Shown piece by piece: positions 40,594-49,100 of a DNA stretch of 64,000 nucleotides. This stretch comes from Mucilaginibacter_A sp041088075. GTDB lineage: Bacteria; Bacteroidota; Bacteroidia; Sphingobacteriales; Sphingobacteriaceae. The DNA lies in assembly GCF_041088075.1 (NCBI RefSeq), contig NZ_JBGCVY010000063.1:24377-88376 (forward strand). Direction: 5' to 3'. The position numbers and the translations under genes are program-made. Position 1 is the first letter of the stretch. Each line of letters opens with the position of its first letter. The notes beneath the pieces were generated by a model. It ran no database searches. It saw only the letters and a program-made list of their open reading frames with translations, and was not told where the DNA came from.

Positions 40594-41148
40594 ATGTCCA
40601 CACAGGTTGAAGATACCGAGATACTCGAAAAGTTTCAAAACGAAAAAACACGCAATGAGGCTTTTAATCTGTTGCTGAAAAAATACCAGCAAAAAATATA
40701 CTGGCACGTGCGCCGCATGGTAATTGACCATGACGATGCAGACGATTTGGTGCAGGAGATTTTTGTAAAAGTCTGGAAAAACCTGCTTGGCTTCCGCAAT
40801 GATGCACAGCTCTATACCTGGATGTACCGCATCGCCACTAACGAGTGCATCACCTTTTTAAATCGAAAAAAACTTAAAAACAATGTTTCGTTTGACGATG
40901 TGGCTTATGAACTGTCGGAATCATTAACAGAATCTGCTTATTTTGACGGTGATAAAGCGCAGCGGAAATTGCAACAGGCCATACTTACTTTGCCCGAAAA
41001 ACAAAGGCTGGTATTTAATTTGAAGTATTTTGACGAGATGAAATACGAAGAAATGTCGGAAGTTTTGGGCACCAGCGTTGGTGCTTTAAAATCATCTTTC
41101 CACCTGGCCATCAAAAAAATCGAAGCTTATTTGCTGGCAGAAGATTAA
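40594..41148 (+). CDS. ECF-type RNA polymerase sigma factor
   Basis: A 184-residue sigma-70 family protein. Region 2 is DDADDLVQEIFVKVWKNL...LYTWMYRIATNECITFLNRKK (showing DLVQEIFVKVWKNL and YTWMYRIATNE). Region 4 is LPEKQRLVFNLKYFDEMKYEEMSEVLGTSVGALKSSFHLAIKKI (shown by EEMSEVLGTSVGALKSSFH). It precedes a membrane-anchored protein and a Spy-like periplasmic protein on the same strand, which suggests an envelope-stress circuit. The activating signal is unknown. Confidence 0.93.
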   Translation: MSTQVEDTEILEKFQNEKTRNEAFNLLLKKYQQKIYWHVRRMVIDHDDADDLVQEIFVKVWKNLLGFRNDAQLYTWMYRIATNECITFLNRKKLKNNVSFDDVAYELSESLTESAYFDGDKAQRKLQQAILTLPEKQRLVFNLKYFDEMKYEEMSEVLGTSVGALKSSFHLAIKKIEAYLLAED

Positions 41149-41198
41149 TCGAAAACTATTTTAAACCTTTTCAAAAAAACTGATTCTATCTTGGTGTG

Positions 41199-41921
41199 AT
41201 GAGCGATAATACTGAAAATATGGACTGGTTAAATGATTTTCCTGCTTTAAAAGCGCAAAGCAGGAAAAACCCGTTCCTGGTTCCCGATCATTTTTTCGAA
41301 GAACAGCAGGAACGCATCCATTCGGCTATTTATGCAGATGAGCTGAAACAAAAAACCCCGTCTGTCGGCTTTACGGTTCCGGATGGTTATTTTGAAAATA
41401 TGCAAGGGCAAATCCTTTCGATTGTTAAATTGGAAGAAATGCGCGCTGCAAACCCGGTGGCTGCAAAATCAGATGCGTTTTTTGACGAGCAGCAAAGCGT
41501 TATCGCTGCCCGTATCAAAATAAACGAATATGCAGCTTTAGGAAGCGGTTTTACCGTTCCTGATAATTATTTTAATGATTTGTCAAACCGGATCACTGAA
41601 AAAACAGGGATAAAAGAAGCATTGCAACAACCGGTTGGAAAAGTGCGCAACCTGTTTACCCGTGCCGCCTGGAAATATGCAACGGCGGCTTGTATTGCAG
41701 TGGCGGTAACTACCGGTGTTTTTGTGAATAAATACCAGGCCGCGCACAATGTGCAGATGCAGCTTTCTAACCTTTCTGACCAGGACATCGAAAACTATTT
41801 GCAACTTAACTCAGATACTTACGAAAACCATATTATTTTAGAAAACAGTACTTCGGATACTGGGTTAGTAATAAAAAACAACCAACTGACGACAGACAGC
41901 AACGAAACAACTATTAACTAA
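41199..41921 (+). CDS. Membrane-anchored putative anti-sigma / regulatory protein with repeated F-VPD-YF motif
   Basis: About 240 residues from ATG 41199 (a GTG lies one codon earlier). It has one hydrophobic helix (YATAACIAVAVTTGVFV, residues about 161-177), a cytosolic N-terminal part and about 60 periplasmic residues. The N-terminal part holds four related segments: FLVPDHFFEEQQERI (27-41), FTVPDGYFENMQGQI (59-73), AFFDEQQSVIAARI (94-107, incomplete) and FTVPDNYFNDLSNRI (119-133). Sequence of the 'xVPxxYFexlxxxI' kind is known to me from Bacteroidota proteins encoded next to ECF sigma factors. An anti-sigma role is inferred from position and topology. It has an internal motif copy at 41611 (IKEAL). 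Confidence 0.75.
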   Translation: MSDNTENMDWLNDFPALKAQSRKNPFLVPDHFFEEQQERIHSAIYADELKQKTPSVGFTVPDGYFENMQGQILSIVKLEEMRAANPVAAKSDAFFDEQQSVIAARIKINEYAALGSGFTVPDNYFNDLSNRITEKTGIKEALQQPVGKVRNLFTRAAWKYATAACIAVAVTTGVFVNKYQAAHNVQMQLSNLSDQDIENYLQLNSDTYENHIILENSTSDTGLVIKNNQLTTDSNETTIN

Positions 41922-41932
41922 ATTGTTGCCTT

Positions 41933-42454
41933 ATGAGATCAATCAAATCAATAATGACCAAAAAATATAGCATTGCCATTTTGTTGCTGGCCTTATTTTG
42001 CAAAGTGGAATGGAGTCATGCACAAAATTTTCATGTTCCTTCACGTGGCAACCAGGATGTAAGGAGCAATTTTAGCAACGGCAATGTGGACAATTCGGTC
42101 GGCATGCACAAAATACAATCTATCAAAATGGATTATATTTCGGATAATTTGCACCTTTCTTCGGATGAAGCAGATAAATTTTGGCCGGTGTACCACCAGT
42201 ACCAAAACGAACTGAACGTGGTTTTGCACCAAAAACGGCAAAACATGCTTAACTCGAGCAAAAACCCACAAGATATTGTGAACGATAACCTGGATTATGA
42301 TTCGAAAATCTTAAATATTAAAAAACATTACAAAGACGAGTTTGCCCGCATTTTGCCTTCGGATAAACTGGCGCAGTTTTACAGAAGCGAACGCTCGTTT
42401 AATGATGAAATGATCAAAAGGCTGAAATATCAAAAAGGCACCGATGGGAATTAA
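41933..42454 (+). CDS. Spy/CpxP-like periplasmic protein
   Basis: A 173-residue exported protein; ATG at 41933, or 41954 (MTKKYSIAILLLALF), both give a signal peptide ending near SHAQ. The mature part is helical and charged (IKMDYISDNLHLSSDEADKFWPVYHQYQNELN, shown by NLHLSSDEADKFWPVYHQYQ). It recalls Spy/CpxP-type LTxxQ proteins with the LSxxEAxxFWPVYxxY wording common in Bacteroidota sigma-factor operons. It is probably a periplasmic chaperone or sensor in the ECF circuit; this is inferred from context. Confidence 0.8.
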   Translation: MRSIKSIMTKKYSIAILLLALFCKVEWSHAQNFHVPSRGNQDVRSNFSNGNVDNSVGMHKIQSIKMDYISDNLHLSSDEADKFWPVYHQYQNELNVVLHQKRQNMLNSSKNPQDIVNDNLDYDSKILNIKKHYKDEFARILPSDKLAQFYRSERSFNDEMIKRLKYQKGTDGN

Positions 42455-42473
42455 ACTTTACTAAAACATGGGC

Positions 42474-42513
42474 AAAAGGCTTTTAACACTTGTTAAAAGC
42501 CTTTTGTATTTTT
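42474..42513 (+). terminator. Terminator after the sigma operon, next to the aminotransferase start
   Basis: AAAAGGCTTTTAACA (42474-42488) and TGTTAAAAGCCTTTT (42491-42505) are exact reverse complements with a two-base spacer, followed by a T-rich tail. The aminotransferase ATG is at 42518, so this hairpin would lie just before it. TATTTTTG (42507-42514) also resembles a -7 box. Confidence 0.75.
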
Positions 42514-42517
42514 GCAG

Positions 42518-43705
42518 ATGCTTACAAACCGACAGCTTTTTTTGTTGAATGTTGCCCAAACCTCCAACTCGCCACGATTATTAGAAATTGAACGTGCCGA
42601 AGGGCTTTATTTGTACGATGGACAAGGCAAAGCTTACTTGGATTTGGTTTCGGGTTTTGCAGTAAGCAATACCGGCCACCGGCACCCAAAAGTGGTACAA
42701 GCTATTAAAGATCAAGTTGATTTATACATGCACCTGAGTGTTTATGGCGAATTTGTGCAAACGCCGCAGGTAAAACTGGCGCAAAAAATCACGTCGCTCC
42801 TTCCGCCATCGCTCAACTCGGTTTACTTTGTTAATTCAGGCACAGAAGCAACCGAAGGCGCCATGAAATTGGCTAAACGGTTTACCGGACGACACGAAAT
42901 TATTGCCTGTAAAAACAGCTATCACGGCAGTACACAAGGCGCGTTGAGTTTGATGGGAAACGAAGAATTTAAACAAGCTTATCGTCCGTTGCTTCCCGGA
43001 ATCAAGTTCATCAACTTTAACCAGCAGCAGGATTTAAAACAAATTACCACAGAAACCGCAGCCGTGATTGTAGAAACGATTCAGGGGGAAGCTGGCGTCC
43101 GCGTTCCTGATTTGGATTACATGCTTCTTTTACGGCATAAATGTTGGCAAACCGGCACGTTGATGATTTTGGACGAGATACAAAGCGGTTTAGGCCGGAC
43201 TGGTAAACTGTTTGCTTTTGAGCATTTCAACATTGTTCCTGATGTTTTGCTGACCGCAAAAGCATTTGGCGGCGGCATGCCTTTGGGCGCTTTTATCGCA
43301 CCAAAACACGTGATGGATGCGTTGAAAGAAAACCCAATTTTAGGCCACATTACTACTTTTGGCGGCCATCCAGTTTGTTGCGCGGCAGGTTTAGCTTCGC
43401 TGGAAGTTATCCTGAAAGAAAACCTGATGGATGCAGTTCCGGAGAAAGAAAGTTTATTCCGAAAATTGCTTCAACATCCAGAAATAAAAGAAGTTCGTGG
43501 AAAAGGATTAATGCTGGGAATCCAATTAAGCAATTTTACACAGGTAGAAAGTGTAAGCAAACGTTGCGTGGAAAACGGCGTAATTGTAGATTGGTTTTTG
43601 CATTGCGAAACGGCTTTGCGGATTGCGCCGCCGCTGATAATTACTTTGGAAGAGATTGAAAAAGCTTGTGAAGTTATTTTGGAAGCGGTTGAATATTGTT
43701 CCTGA
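42518..43705 (+). CDS. Class III PLP-dependent aminotransferase (ornithine/acetylornithine type)
   Basis: About 395 residues from ATG 42518. YVDFVSGFAVSNTGHRHP-like start (LDLVSGFAVSNTGHRHPK), FVNSGTEATEGAMKLAKR and the PLP-lysine segment TAKAFGGGMPLGAFI are visible, with LMILDEIQSGLGRTG providing the PLP-contacting Asp. It is closest in pattern to ornithine--oxo-acid and acetylornithine aminotransferases; no arg genes are adjacent, so the substrate is open. An exact dispersed-motif copy lies in the coding sequence at 43121 (YMLLLRH). It ends before two repeat elements and convergent DUF58. Confidence 0.9.
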   Translation: MLTNRQLFLLNVAQTSNSPRLLEIERAEGLYLYDGQGKAYLDLVSGFAVSNTGHRHPKVVQAIKDQVDLYMHLSVYGEFVQTPQVKLAQKITSLLPPSLNSVYFVNSGTEATEGAMKLAKRFTGRHEIIACKNSYHGSTQGALSLMGNEEFKQAYRPLLPGIKFINFNQQQDLKQITTETAAVIVETIQGEAGVRVPDLDYMLLLRHKCWQTGTLMILDEIQSGLGRTGKLFAFEHFNIVPDVLLTAKAFGGGMPLGAFIAPKHVMDALKENPILGHITTFGGHPVCCAAGLASLEVILKENLMDAVPEKESLFRKLLQHPEIKEVRGKGLMLGIQLSNFTQVESVSKRCVENGVIVDWFLHCETALRIAPPLIITLEEIEKACEVILEAVEYCS

Positions 43706-43716
43706 TTTTATAGTTA

Positions 43717-43795
43717 GTCATGCCGAACTTGTTTCGGCATCCCACAAGAAAGGATAAGATTTGCAAGAGAGATGCCGAAATAAATTCGGCATGAC
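43717..43795. repeat. GTCAT...ATGAC double-hairpin element
   Basis: Two internal hairpins, ATGCCGAAC/GTTTCGGCAT and ATGCCGAAAT/ATTCGGCAT, inside an outer GTCATGCCGAA...TTCGGCATGAC inverted repeat. The same design recurs at 58094-58197 and in each unit of the right-edge array. No coding content. Confidence 0.85.
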
Positions 43796-43819
43796 AAGTT
43801 CAAAACCCAATACAACTTC

Positions 43820-43849
43820 ATACTGTTTTTATGCCGGTAAAAACAGTAT
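43820..43849. repeat. Compact inverted pair of the second-form motif
   Basis: ATACTGTTTTTATGCC and GGTAAAAACAGTAT with almost no loop; an exact 12-base palindromic pair. It touches the DUF58 stop and could terminate both convergent genes. Confidence 0.85.
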
Positions 43850-44772
43850 CACGCCATTTTATTCCGTTTGATCAAATACGCTTTCAAAACCTGGTCGTAG
43901 CCATCGTTCAGGTTGGCATCCACCAAATCAATATGGTACTGCGCACACTTCAACTCCAAATTGTGGCGGTATTTATTTAAAGCCGAACGGTAACCTTCGC
44001 GGATTTCGTTCGGATGGACTTTCATTTCGGCACCGCTTTCCAAATCCACAAAATGGTACGGTCGGTTTTCAAAATTAAATTCCAACTCTTTTTGGTGATC
44101 GGAAATATTGAAGATCACAACTTCGTGTTTGCTGTGTTTTAAATGCTGCAAAGCCGAAAATAAATTGGCGGACTTTTGCTCGTCCAACGCATTTTCCAGC
44201 ATATCACTGAAAATAATAATCAGCGAACGTTTATGCACCTGACCGGCCAGTTGATGCAAAACGTTAGAAATTTCGGTCGCTTGTTTGCTTTTTTTATCCT
44301 GCAAAACCTTTTCCAATTGTGCAAAAAGGTAAAAAAGATGCGCAGAAGTTGATTTGGCCGAACTGATAAAATTGACTTCATCCGAAAACAGACACAAACC
44401 AAAAGCATCGCGCTGCTTTTTAAACAGATACATCAAAGAAGCGGCGGCATAAACGCCAAACTCCAATTTGCTCAACCCTTTTTCCGGAAAGTTCATGCTC
44501 GAAGAAGTATCCAAAACCAAAAAACAACGCAGGTTGGTTTCTTCTTCAAACTGCTTCACAAACAATTTATCGGTTCTGGCCATCAGCTTCCAATCCACAT
44601 TTCTAACTGATTCTCCATTGTTGTAAGCACGGTGTTCGGCAAATTCCACCGAAAAACCATGAAACGGGCTTTGGTGCAAACCGGTGATAAAACCTTCTAC
44701 CACTTGCTTGGCCAGCAGTTCGAGGTTGGCAAATTGTTGGATTTCCTGGTTGTGGCTTAAAGCGTTGCTCAT
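43849..44772 (-). CDS. DUF58 (vWA-like) protein
   Basis: A 307-residue cytosolic protein. EFAEHRAYNNGESVRNVDWKLMARTDKLFVKQFEEETN (DWKLMARTDKLFVKQFEEET) is the DUF58 signature, followed by LVLDTSSSMNF, a MIDAS-like DxSxS metal site. DUF58 proteins usually work with a MoxR AAA ATPase and Bat-type membrane proteins in aerotolerance or complex maturation; no such partner is adjacent in this window. Confidence 0.9.
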   Translation of the reverse strand: MSNALSHNQEIQQFANLELLAKQVVEGFITGLHQSPFHGFSVEFAEHRAYNNGESVRNVDWKLMARTDKLFVKQFEEETNLRCFLVLDTSSSMNFPEKGLSKLEFGVYAAASLMYLFKKQRDAFGLCLFSDEVNFISSAKSTSAHLFYLFAQLEKVLQDKKSKQATEISNVLHQLAGQVHKRSLIIIFSDMLENALDEQKSANLFSALQHLKHSKHEVVIFNISDHQKELEFNFENRPYHFVDLESGAEMKVHPNEIREGYRSALNKYRHNLELKCAQYHIDLVDANLNDGYDQVLKAYLIKRNKMA

Positions 44773-44825
44773 AAATAAAGCTGTTTTGCTTTAAATTAAA
44801 AATTCAGACACTAAATTTTAGGCAG

Positions 44826-44837
44826 TAAAAGAAGCAT
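44826..44837 (-). repeat. Dispersed motif copy at the RelE-type toxin stop
   Basis: TAAAAGAAGCAT. The last base is shared with the stop codon of the toxin gene; in gene direction this reads TAATGCTTCTTTTA. Confidence 0.8.
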
Positions 44838-45172
44838 TACAAAATATAACCTTGTTCTTTCAGTCCTTCGATTACAGCCTGCTCATCAATCGTGTCGTAT
44901 TCAGATTTGAGGTATATTTCTGCTAAAAGTACAATTTCATCTGTCACAAAAACATAAGTAATCACTCTTGCACCTCCGCTTTTTCCTTTATTTAAACCAG
45001 CTATGCTTAACCTAATTTTGTAAAGATCAGTTCTGATTTCTATTCCGGTTTTGGGTTCTTGCTCAAGTTTCTCTATTAAAATTGAAACATCACTTTTGAT
45101 ACTCCGATGCTTTTTGGCAATTTTCTTTAGAGAACGTTCAAAATACGGGGTAATTCTTATCTTATAGCTCAT
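44837..45172 (-). CDS. RelE/ParE-type toxin
   Basis: The start at 45172 (MSYKIRITPYFERSLKKIAKKHRS) gives about 111 residues. The pattern is that of RelE/ParE-superfamily toxins: YKIRITPYFERSLKKI, LEQEPKTGIEIRTDLYKIRL, GKSGGARVITYVFVTDEIVLLAEIYLKSE (GGARVITYVFVTDEIVLLAEI). Ribosome-dependent RNase or gyrase targets both occur in the family. The start overlaps the antitoxin stop by 11 bases. Confidence 0.85.
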   Translation of the reverse strand: MSYKIRITPYFERSLKKIAKKHRSIKSDVSILIEKLEQEPKTGIEIRTDLYKIRLSIAGLNKGKSGGARVITYVFVTDEIVLLAEIYLKSEYDTIDEQAVIEGLKEQGYIL

Positions 45173-45407
45173 CCAAAAGAGTTCTTGCATCTTTAAATTC
45201 TAACTCTCCCTTTTTCCATTTTTCTATATCATGAAAAGTATTTTTTAAAGATTCGTATAGCTGCTTTTCCTTTTTATTAAAAGGCTGAGGCTTACTTTCT
45301 GCTTTGTTCAAACTTTGAACCTGGTAATCTATCTCCAGTACTTTCAGGATTGCTTTAAGCGCTTTTTCGGATTTTTTATCCTCTGTGTTGATCGTGAACG
45401 TTGCCAT
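45162..45407 (-). CDS. Antitoxin of the RelE/ParE-type module
   Basis: The start at 45407 (MATFTINTEDKKSEKALKAIL) gives about 81 residues. An N-terminal beta strand and helix suggest a ribbon-helix-helix-like or Phd-like repressor part, followed by a charged helix that would bind the toxin (NKKEKQLYESLKNTF). The assignment rests mainly on its overlap with the toxin gene. Confidence 0.75.
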   Translation of the reverse strand: MATFTINTEDKKSEKALKAILKVLEIDYQVQSLNKAESKPQPFNKKEKQLYESLKNTFHDIEKWKKGELEFKDARTLLDEL

Positions 45408-45464
45408 AAACAAATTTACAAATTAATAAAGCTGAACTTATATCTGACACTAATTTTTATACGA

Positions 45465-45476
45465 TAAAAGAAGCAT
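45465..45476 (-). repeat. Dispersed motif copy upstream of the antitoxin
   Basis: TAAAAGAAGCAT, preceded by TTTTTATACGA, between the antitoxin promoter region and the trxA terminator. Confidence 0.8.
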
Positions 45477-45494
45477 CACCAAAATCAACCCCAC

Positions 45495-45528
45495 AAAAAA
45501 ACCCGGCTTAAATAAACCAGGTTTTTTA
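45495..45528 (-). terminator. Intrinsic terminator of trxA
   Basis: On the minus strand AAAAAACCTGG pairs with CCGGGTTTTTTT around a short loop, just beyond the trxA stop. Confidence 0.7.
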
Positions 45529-45533
45529 TATGC

Positions 45534-45545
45534 TAAAAGAAGTAT
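45534..45545 (-). repeat. Dispersed motif copy at the trxA stop
   Basis: TAAAAGAAGTAT; its last base is the first base of TTA (the trxA stop codon on the minus strand). Confidence 0.8.
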
Positions 45546-45865
45546 TATACCAATTGTTTGTTCAGTTTGTCTGATAAAACAGATTTTGGAACAGCGCCTA
45601 TTTGTTTGTCCACTATTTCGCCGTTCTTAAAAAACAACAAAGCCGGAATGTTACGGATGCCAAATTTCATAGAAATGCCGGGATTGTTATCCACGTTCAC
45701 TTTTCCAACTACGGCTTTGTCGCCATAGTCTTTCGCAATTTCTTCAACTACTGGGCCAACCATTCTACACGGTCCGCACCATTCTGCCCAAAAGTCAACC
45801 AAAACGGGTTTATCTGATTTTAATACAACTTCGTCGAAGTTGGCATCTGTAATTTCTAAAGCCAT
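45545..45865 (-). CDS. trxA: Thioredoxin
   Basis: A 106-residue cytosolic thioredoxin. FWAEWCGPCRM has the redox pair Cys30 and Cys33. NNPGISMKFGIRNIPALLFFKNG contains the cis-Pro of the fold (GIRNIPALLFFKNG). It donates electrons to enzymes such as Bcp encoded at 39.5 kb. A TATATTTG -7-like box (45893-45900 on the minus strand) lies 28 bases upstream. Confidence 0.97.
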   Translation of the reverse strand: MALEITDANFDEVVLKSDKPVLVDFWAEWCGPCRMVGPVVEEIAKDYGDKAVVGKVNVDNNPGISMKFGIRNIPALLFFKNGEIVDKQIGAVPKSVLSDKLNKQLV

Positions 45866-45892
45866 GATCTATATGTTTAAATAATGTTTTAA

Positions 45893-45900
45893 CAAATATA
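45893..45900 (-). promoter_or_regulatory. Candidate -7 box for trxA
   Basis: Minus strand TATATTTG fits TAnnTTTG, 28 bases before the ATG. A -33 element is not clear. Confidence 0.35.
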
Positions 45901-45956
45901 GATAATCAATTTACTTGCCACGATTGTGTTATGACAAGTTGACATTTTATAAACTA

Positions 45957-46118
45957 TTAAATTGAATCGTCATCTAACGTTTCAAAATCTATTGCAGCAA
46001 AATCACCTGCAACTTCTTTTATATCTGCTAAAAATAATGGATCTGATGCGGCCTCTTTAATCATGTCAAATTTATTTTTCCTTGGTTCATTTCCAGATAA
46101 ATCTTTTTCAATTTTCAT
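45957..46118 (-). CDS. 53-residue protein of unknown function downstream of dnaE
   Basis: ATG at 46118, stop TAA at 45957-45959. The protein starts MKIEKDLSGNEPRKNKFDM, continues IKEAASDPLFLADIKEVAGDF and ends LDDDSI, acidic overall. It begins only 5 bases after the dnaE stop, so it is probably translated from the same message. The composition (helical, acidic tail) fits a small antitoxin or regulatory protein, for example the partner of a PIN-type toxin, but no toxin lies next to it. I do not recognise the family with certainty. Confidence 0.65.
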   Translation of the reverse strand: MKIEKDLSGNEPRKNKFDMIKEAASDPLFLADIKEVAGDFAAIDFETLDDDSI

Positions 46119-46123
46119 ACACA

Positions 46124-49100
46124 CTAATTCAAAAACGGCTGATTTTTAGTCAACTCCTTAATACGATCAATAAAATCATCCGCCGGATTCACCTTAAAAT
46201 TACGCGAAGGCATTTCAATCGCAATCGCTTCTTCCTTGTCTTTCACCTGGAAACGCAGCACACAGTTTTTAACGGCATATTTCTGGTTGTTGGCTTCAAC
46301 CAAACCTTGTAAATCGTTTAATAACTGGTCTGAAAGTTCGTTTAGGTTTAGGCTGATGGTGATTGATTTGGTCAATTTATCGCGTAATTCGGAAAGCAAA
46401 ACCATTTGCGAAATCCGTAAATCCCAGTTATCTTTTTGCCTGAATTTCTCTTCAACCGTTCCACGCACCTGTAAAAAATAACCGTCGAACAGCAGGTTTT
46501 TAAATTTGATGTAATCTTCGCCAAACAAAGCAAACTCGTACGAATCGTTGTAATCTTCCAGCACAAAAGTGCCGAATGGATTGCCGGTTTTGGTCATTTT
46601 ATGCTGAACATTGGACAACAAGCCGCCAACACAAAGATCAGCCTTGCGTTTTAGTTCGTTAAAAGAAGCAATCACTTCGTCGCCGCCTTCGCGGTTTTTC
46701 ATTTTCTGGATTAGCTTTAAATCCTTCACCGTGGCATTGCAAAATTTCTCCAGTTCGAACTTGTAATTGTCCAGCGGATGGCCGGTTAAATAAATCCCGA
46801 TCAAATCTTTTTCGTATTTCAGTTTTTCAATCAGCGGATATTCTTCGCCTTCGGGCATCGAAGGTTCGGGGATAAAAGAAGCATTTGAGCCGCCAAACAA
46901 CGAAACCTGCGAACTGCTTTGCATGTTCTGGTAATCGTTTCCGTATTTAATCAATCGTTCCAAACCGGTCAAAATCCCGTTTTCGGTCTTTAAAAAAAAC
47001 TGGGAACGTTTTAAACCGAAACTGTCAAAAGCACCGCTGTAAACCAAATTCTCGCAGGATTTTTTGTTGACCGAACGCGTATTGGAACGACGGGCAAAAT
47101 CATAAATCGTTCGGTACGGGCCGTTGGCATCACGTTCTTCGATAATACTTTCAACCGCTTTTTCGCCTACTCCTTTGATGCCTGCCAATCCAAAACGTAT
47201 TTCTCCTTTTTGGTTTACGGTGAAAGTATTGAAAGATCCGTTCACATCGGGACCCAAAACCGGAATGCCCATTTGCCGACATTCGTCCATAAAAAAAGTG
47301 ATCTTTTCGATGTTGTTCTGGTTGTTTAAAACTGCCGCCATGTATTCGGCCGGATAATGAGCCTTGAGATACGCCGTTTGGTAAGCCACAAAAGCGTAGC
47401 AGGTAGAGTGCGATTTGTTGAAAGCATACTGCGCAAATGCCTTCCAATCGTTCCAAATCTTGGTCAGTTTATCTTTTGGGTGGCCTTTTGCGGTTGCGCC
47501 TTCGGTAAACTGCGCTTCCATTTTGTTCAGGATTTCGATCTGCTTTTTACCCATCGCTTTACGCAAAACGTCGGCATCGCCTTTGCTAAAACCAGCCAGT
47601 TTTTGCGATAAAAGCATCACCTGTTCCTGGTAAACGGTAATGCCGTAAGTTTCGGACAGGTACTCTTCCATGTCGGGCAAATCGTAACTGATCGGTTCCA
47701 AACCGTGTTTCCGTTTAATAAAGTTTGGGATATATTCCATCGGTCCCGGCCGGTAAAGCGCGTTCATCGCAATCAAATCCTCAAACTTATCGGGCTTCAG
47801 TTCGCGCATGTACATTTGCATGCCGTCGCTTTCAAACTGAAAAGTGCCGTTCGTTTTTCCTTCCTGGTACAACTCGTAAGTTTTTGCATCGTCCAGCGGA
47901 ATTTCATCAATAGAAATATCGAGGTGATGGTTCAGCTTGATCATCCGCAGCGCATCTTTTAAAATGGTTAGTGTTTTTAGCCCTAAAAAATCCATCTTGA
48001 TAACGCCTGCATCTTCCACCACTTTTCCGTCATACTGCGTAACCAGCAACGTTGATTCTTTGGAAGTGGCAACCGGCAAAATGTTGGTTAAATCTTCCGG
48101 CGCGATGATGATTCCGGCAGCATGAACGCCCGTGTTCCGCACCGAACCTTCCAGCTTCTCTGCTTCTTTTAGCACCTTAGATTTTAGGTCGTTCCCTTTT
48201 AATATTTCTTGTAGTTCAGGAACCTGTTCGATTGCTTTTTTCAGCGTGATGCCCAGCGTTTCGGGCACTAACTTTTTAATCGTATTTACTTCGGATAAAG
48301 GCATATTTAAAGCGCGGCCAACATCCTGAATGCTGGTTCTCGCCGCCATCGAACCGTAAGTAATGATTTGCGCAACCTGGTTTTGTCCGTATTTATCAAC
48401 CACGTAATCAATCACTTTCTGGCGGCCTTCATCGTCAAAATCCGTATCAATATCAGGCATGGATTTACGGTCGGGGTTGAGGAAACGCTCAAAAAGCAAA
48501 TTGTATTTAATCGGGTCAATATTGGTGATGCCGATGCAATAAGCCACCGCCGAACCAGCCGCAGAACCACGGCCCGGCCCAACAAAAACACCCAGGTTTC
48601 GGCCAGCTTTGATAAAATCGGCCACGATTAAAAAGTAACCGGCAAAACCCATCGTTTTGATGGTGAACAACTCGAAATCAAGCCGTTCCTGCACTTCGGA
48701 ACCAATTTCGTGGTAACGTTCTTTGGCACCTTTGTAGGTTAAATCCTTTAAATATTCCCACTGGTTTAAAACGTCTGCTTCTGCACCCTGATGGATTTTA
48801 AATTCCGGTGGAACCGGAAAATTCGGCAATAAAATATCACGCTTTAGTTTCAGCGTTTCTACTTTATCTACAATTTCGTTTGTGTTGTCTAAAGATTCAG
48901 GAATATCCTGAAAAAGCTGACCCATTTCCGCTTGGGATTTGAAATAAAACTGATCGTTCGGGAAACCAAAACGATAGCCTTTTCCGCCTTCTTCATCCGT
49001 TGCAATCGGCGTGCTTTGCATATCACCGGTGTTAACGCAAAGCAAAATATCGTGTGCGTTGGCATCCTGCTGATCTACATAATGCGAATCGTTGGAGCAG

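Noticed and set aside
42507..42514. TATTTTTG as promoter of the aminotransferase gene
   Set aside because: It lies within the T-rich tail of a perfect terminator hairpin, no TTTG lies at proper spacing, and transcription would start at or inside the ATG.
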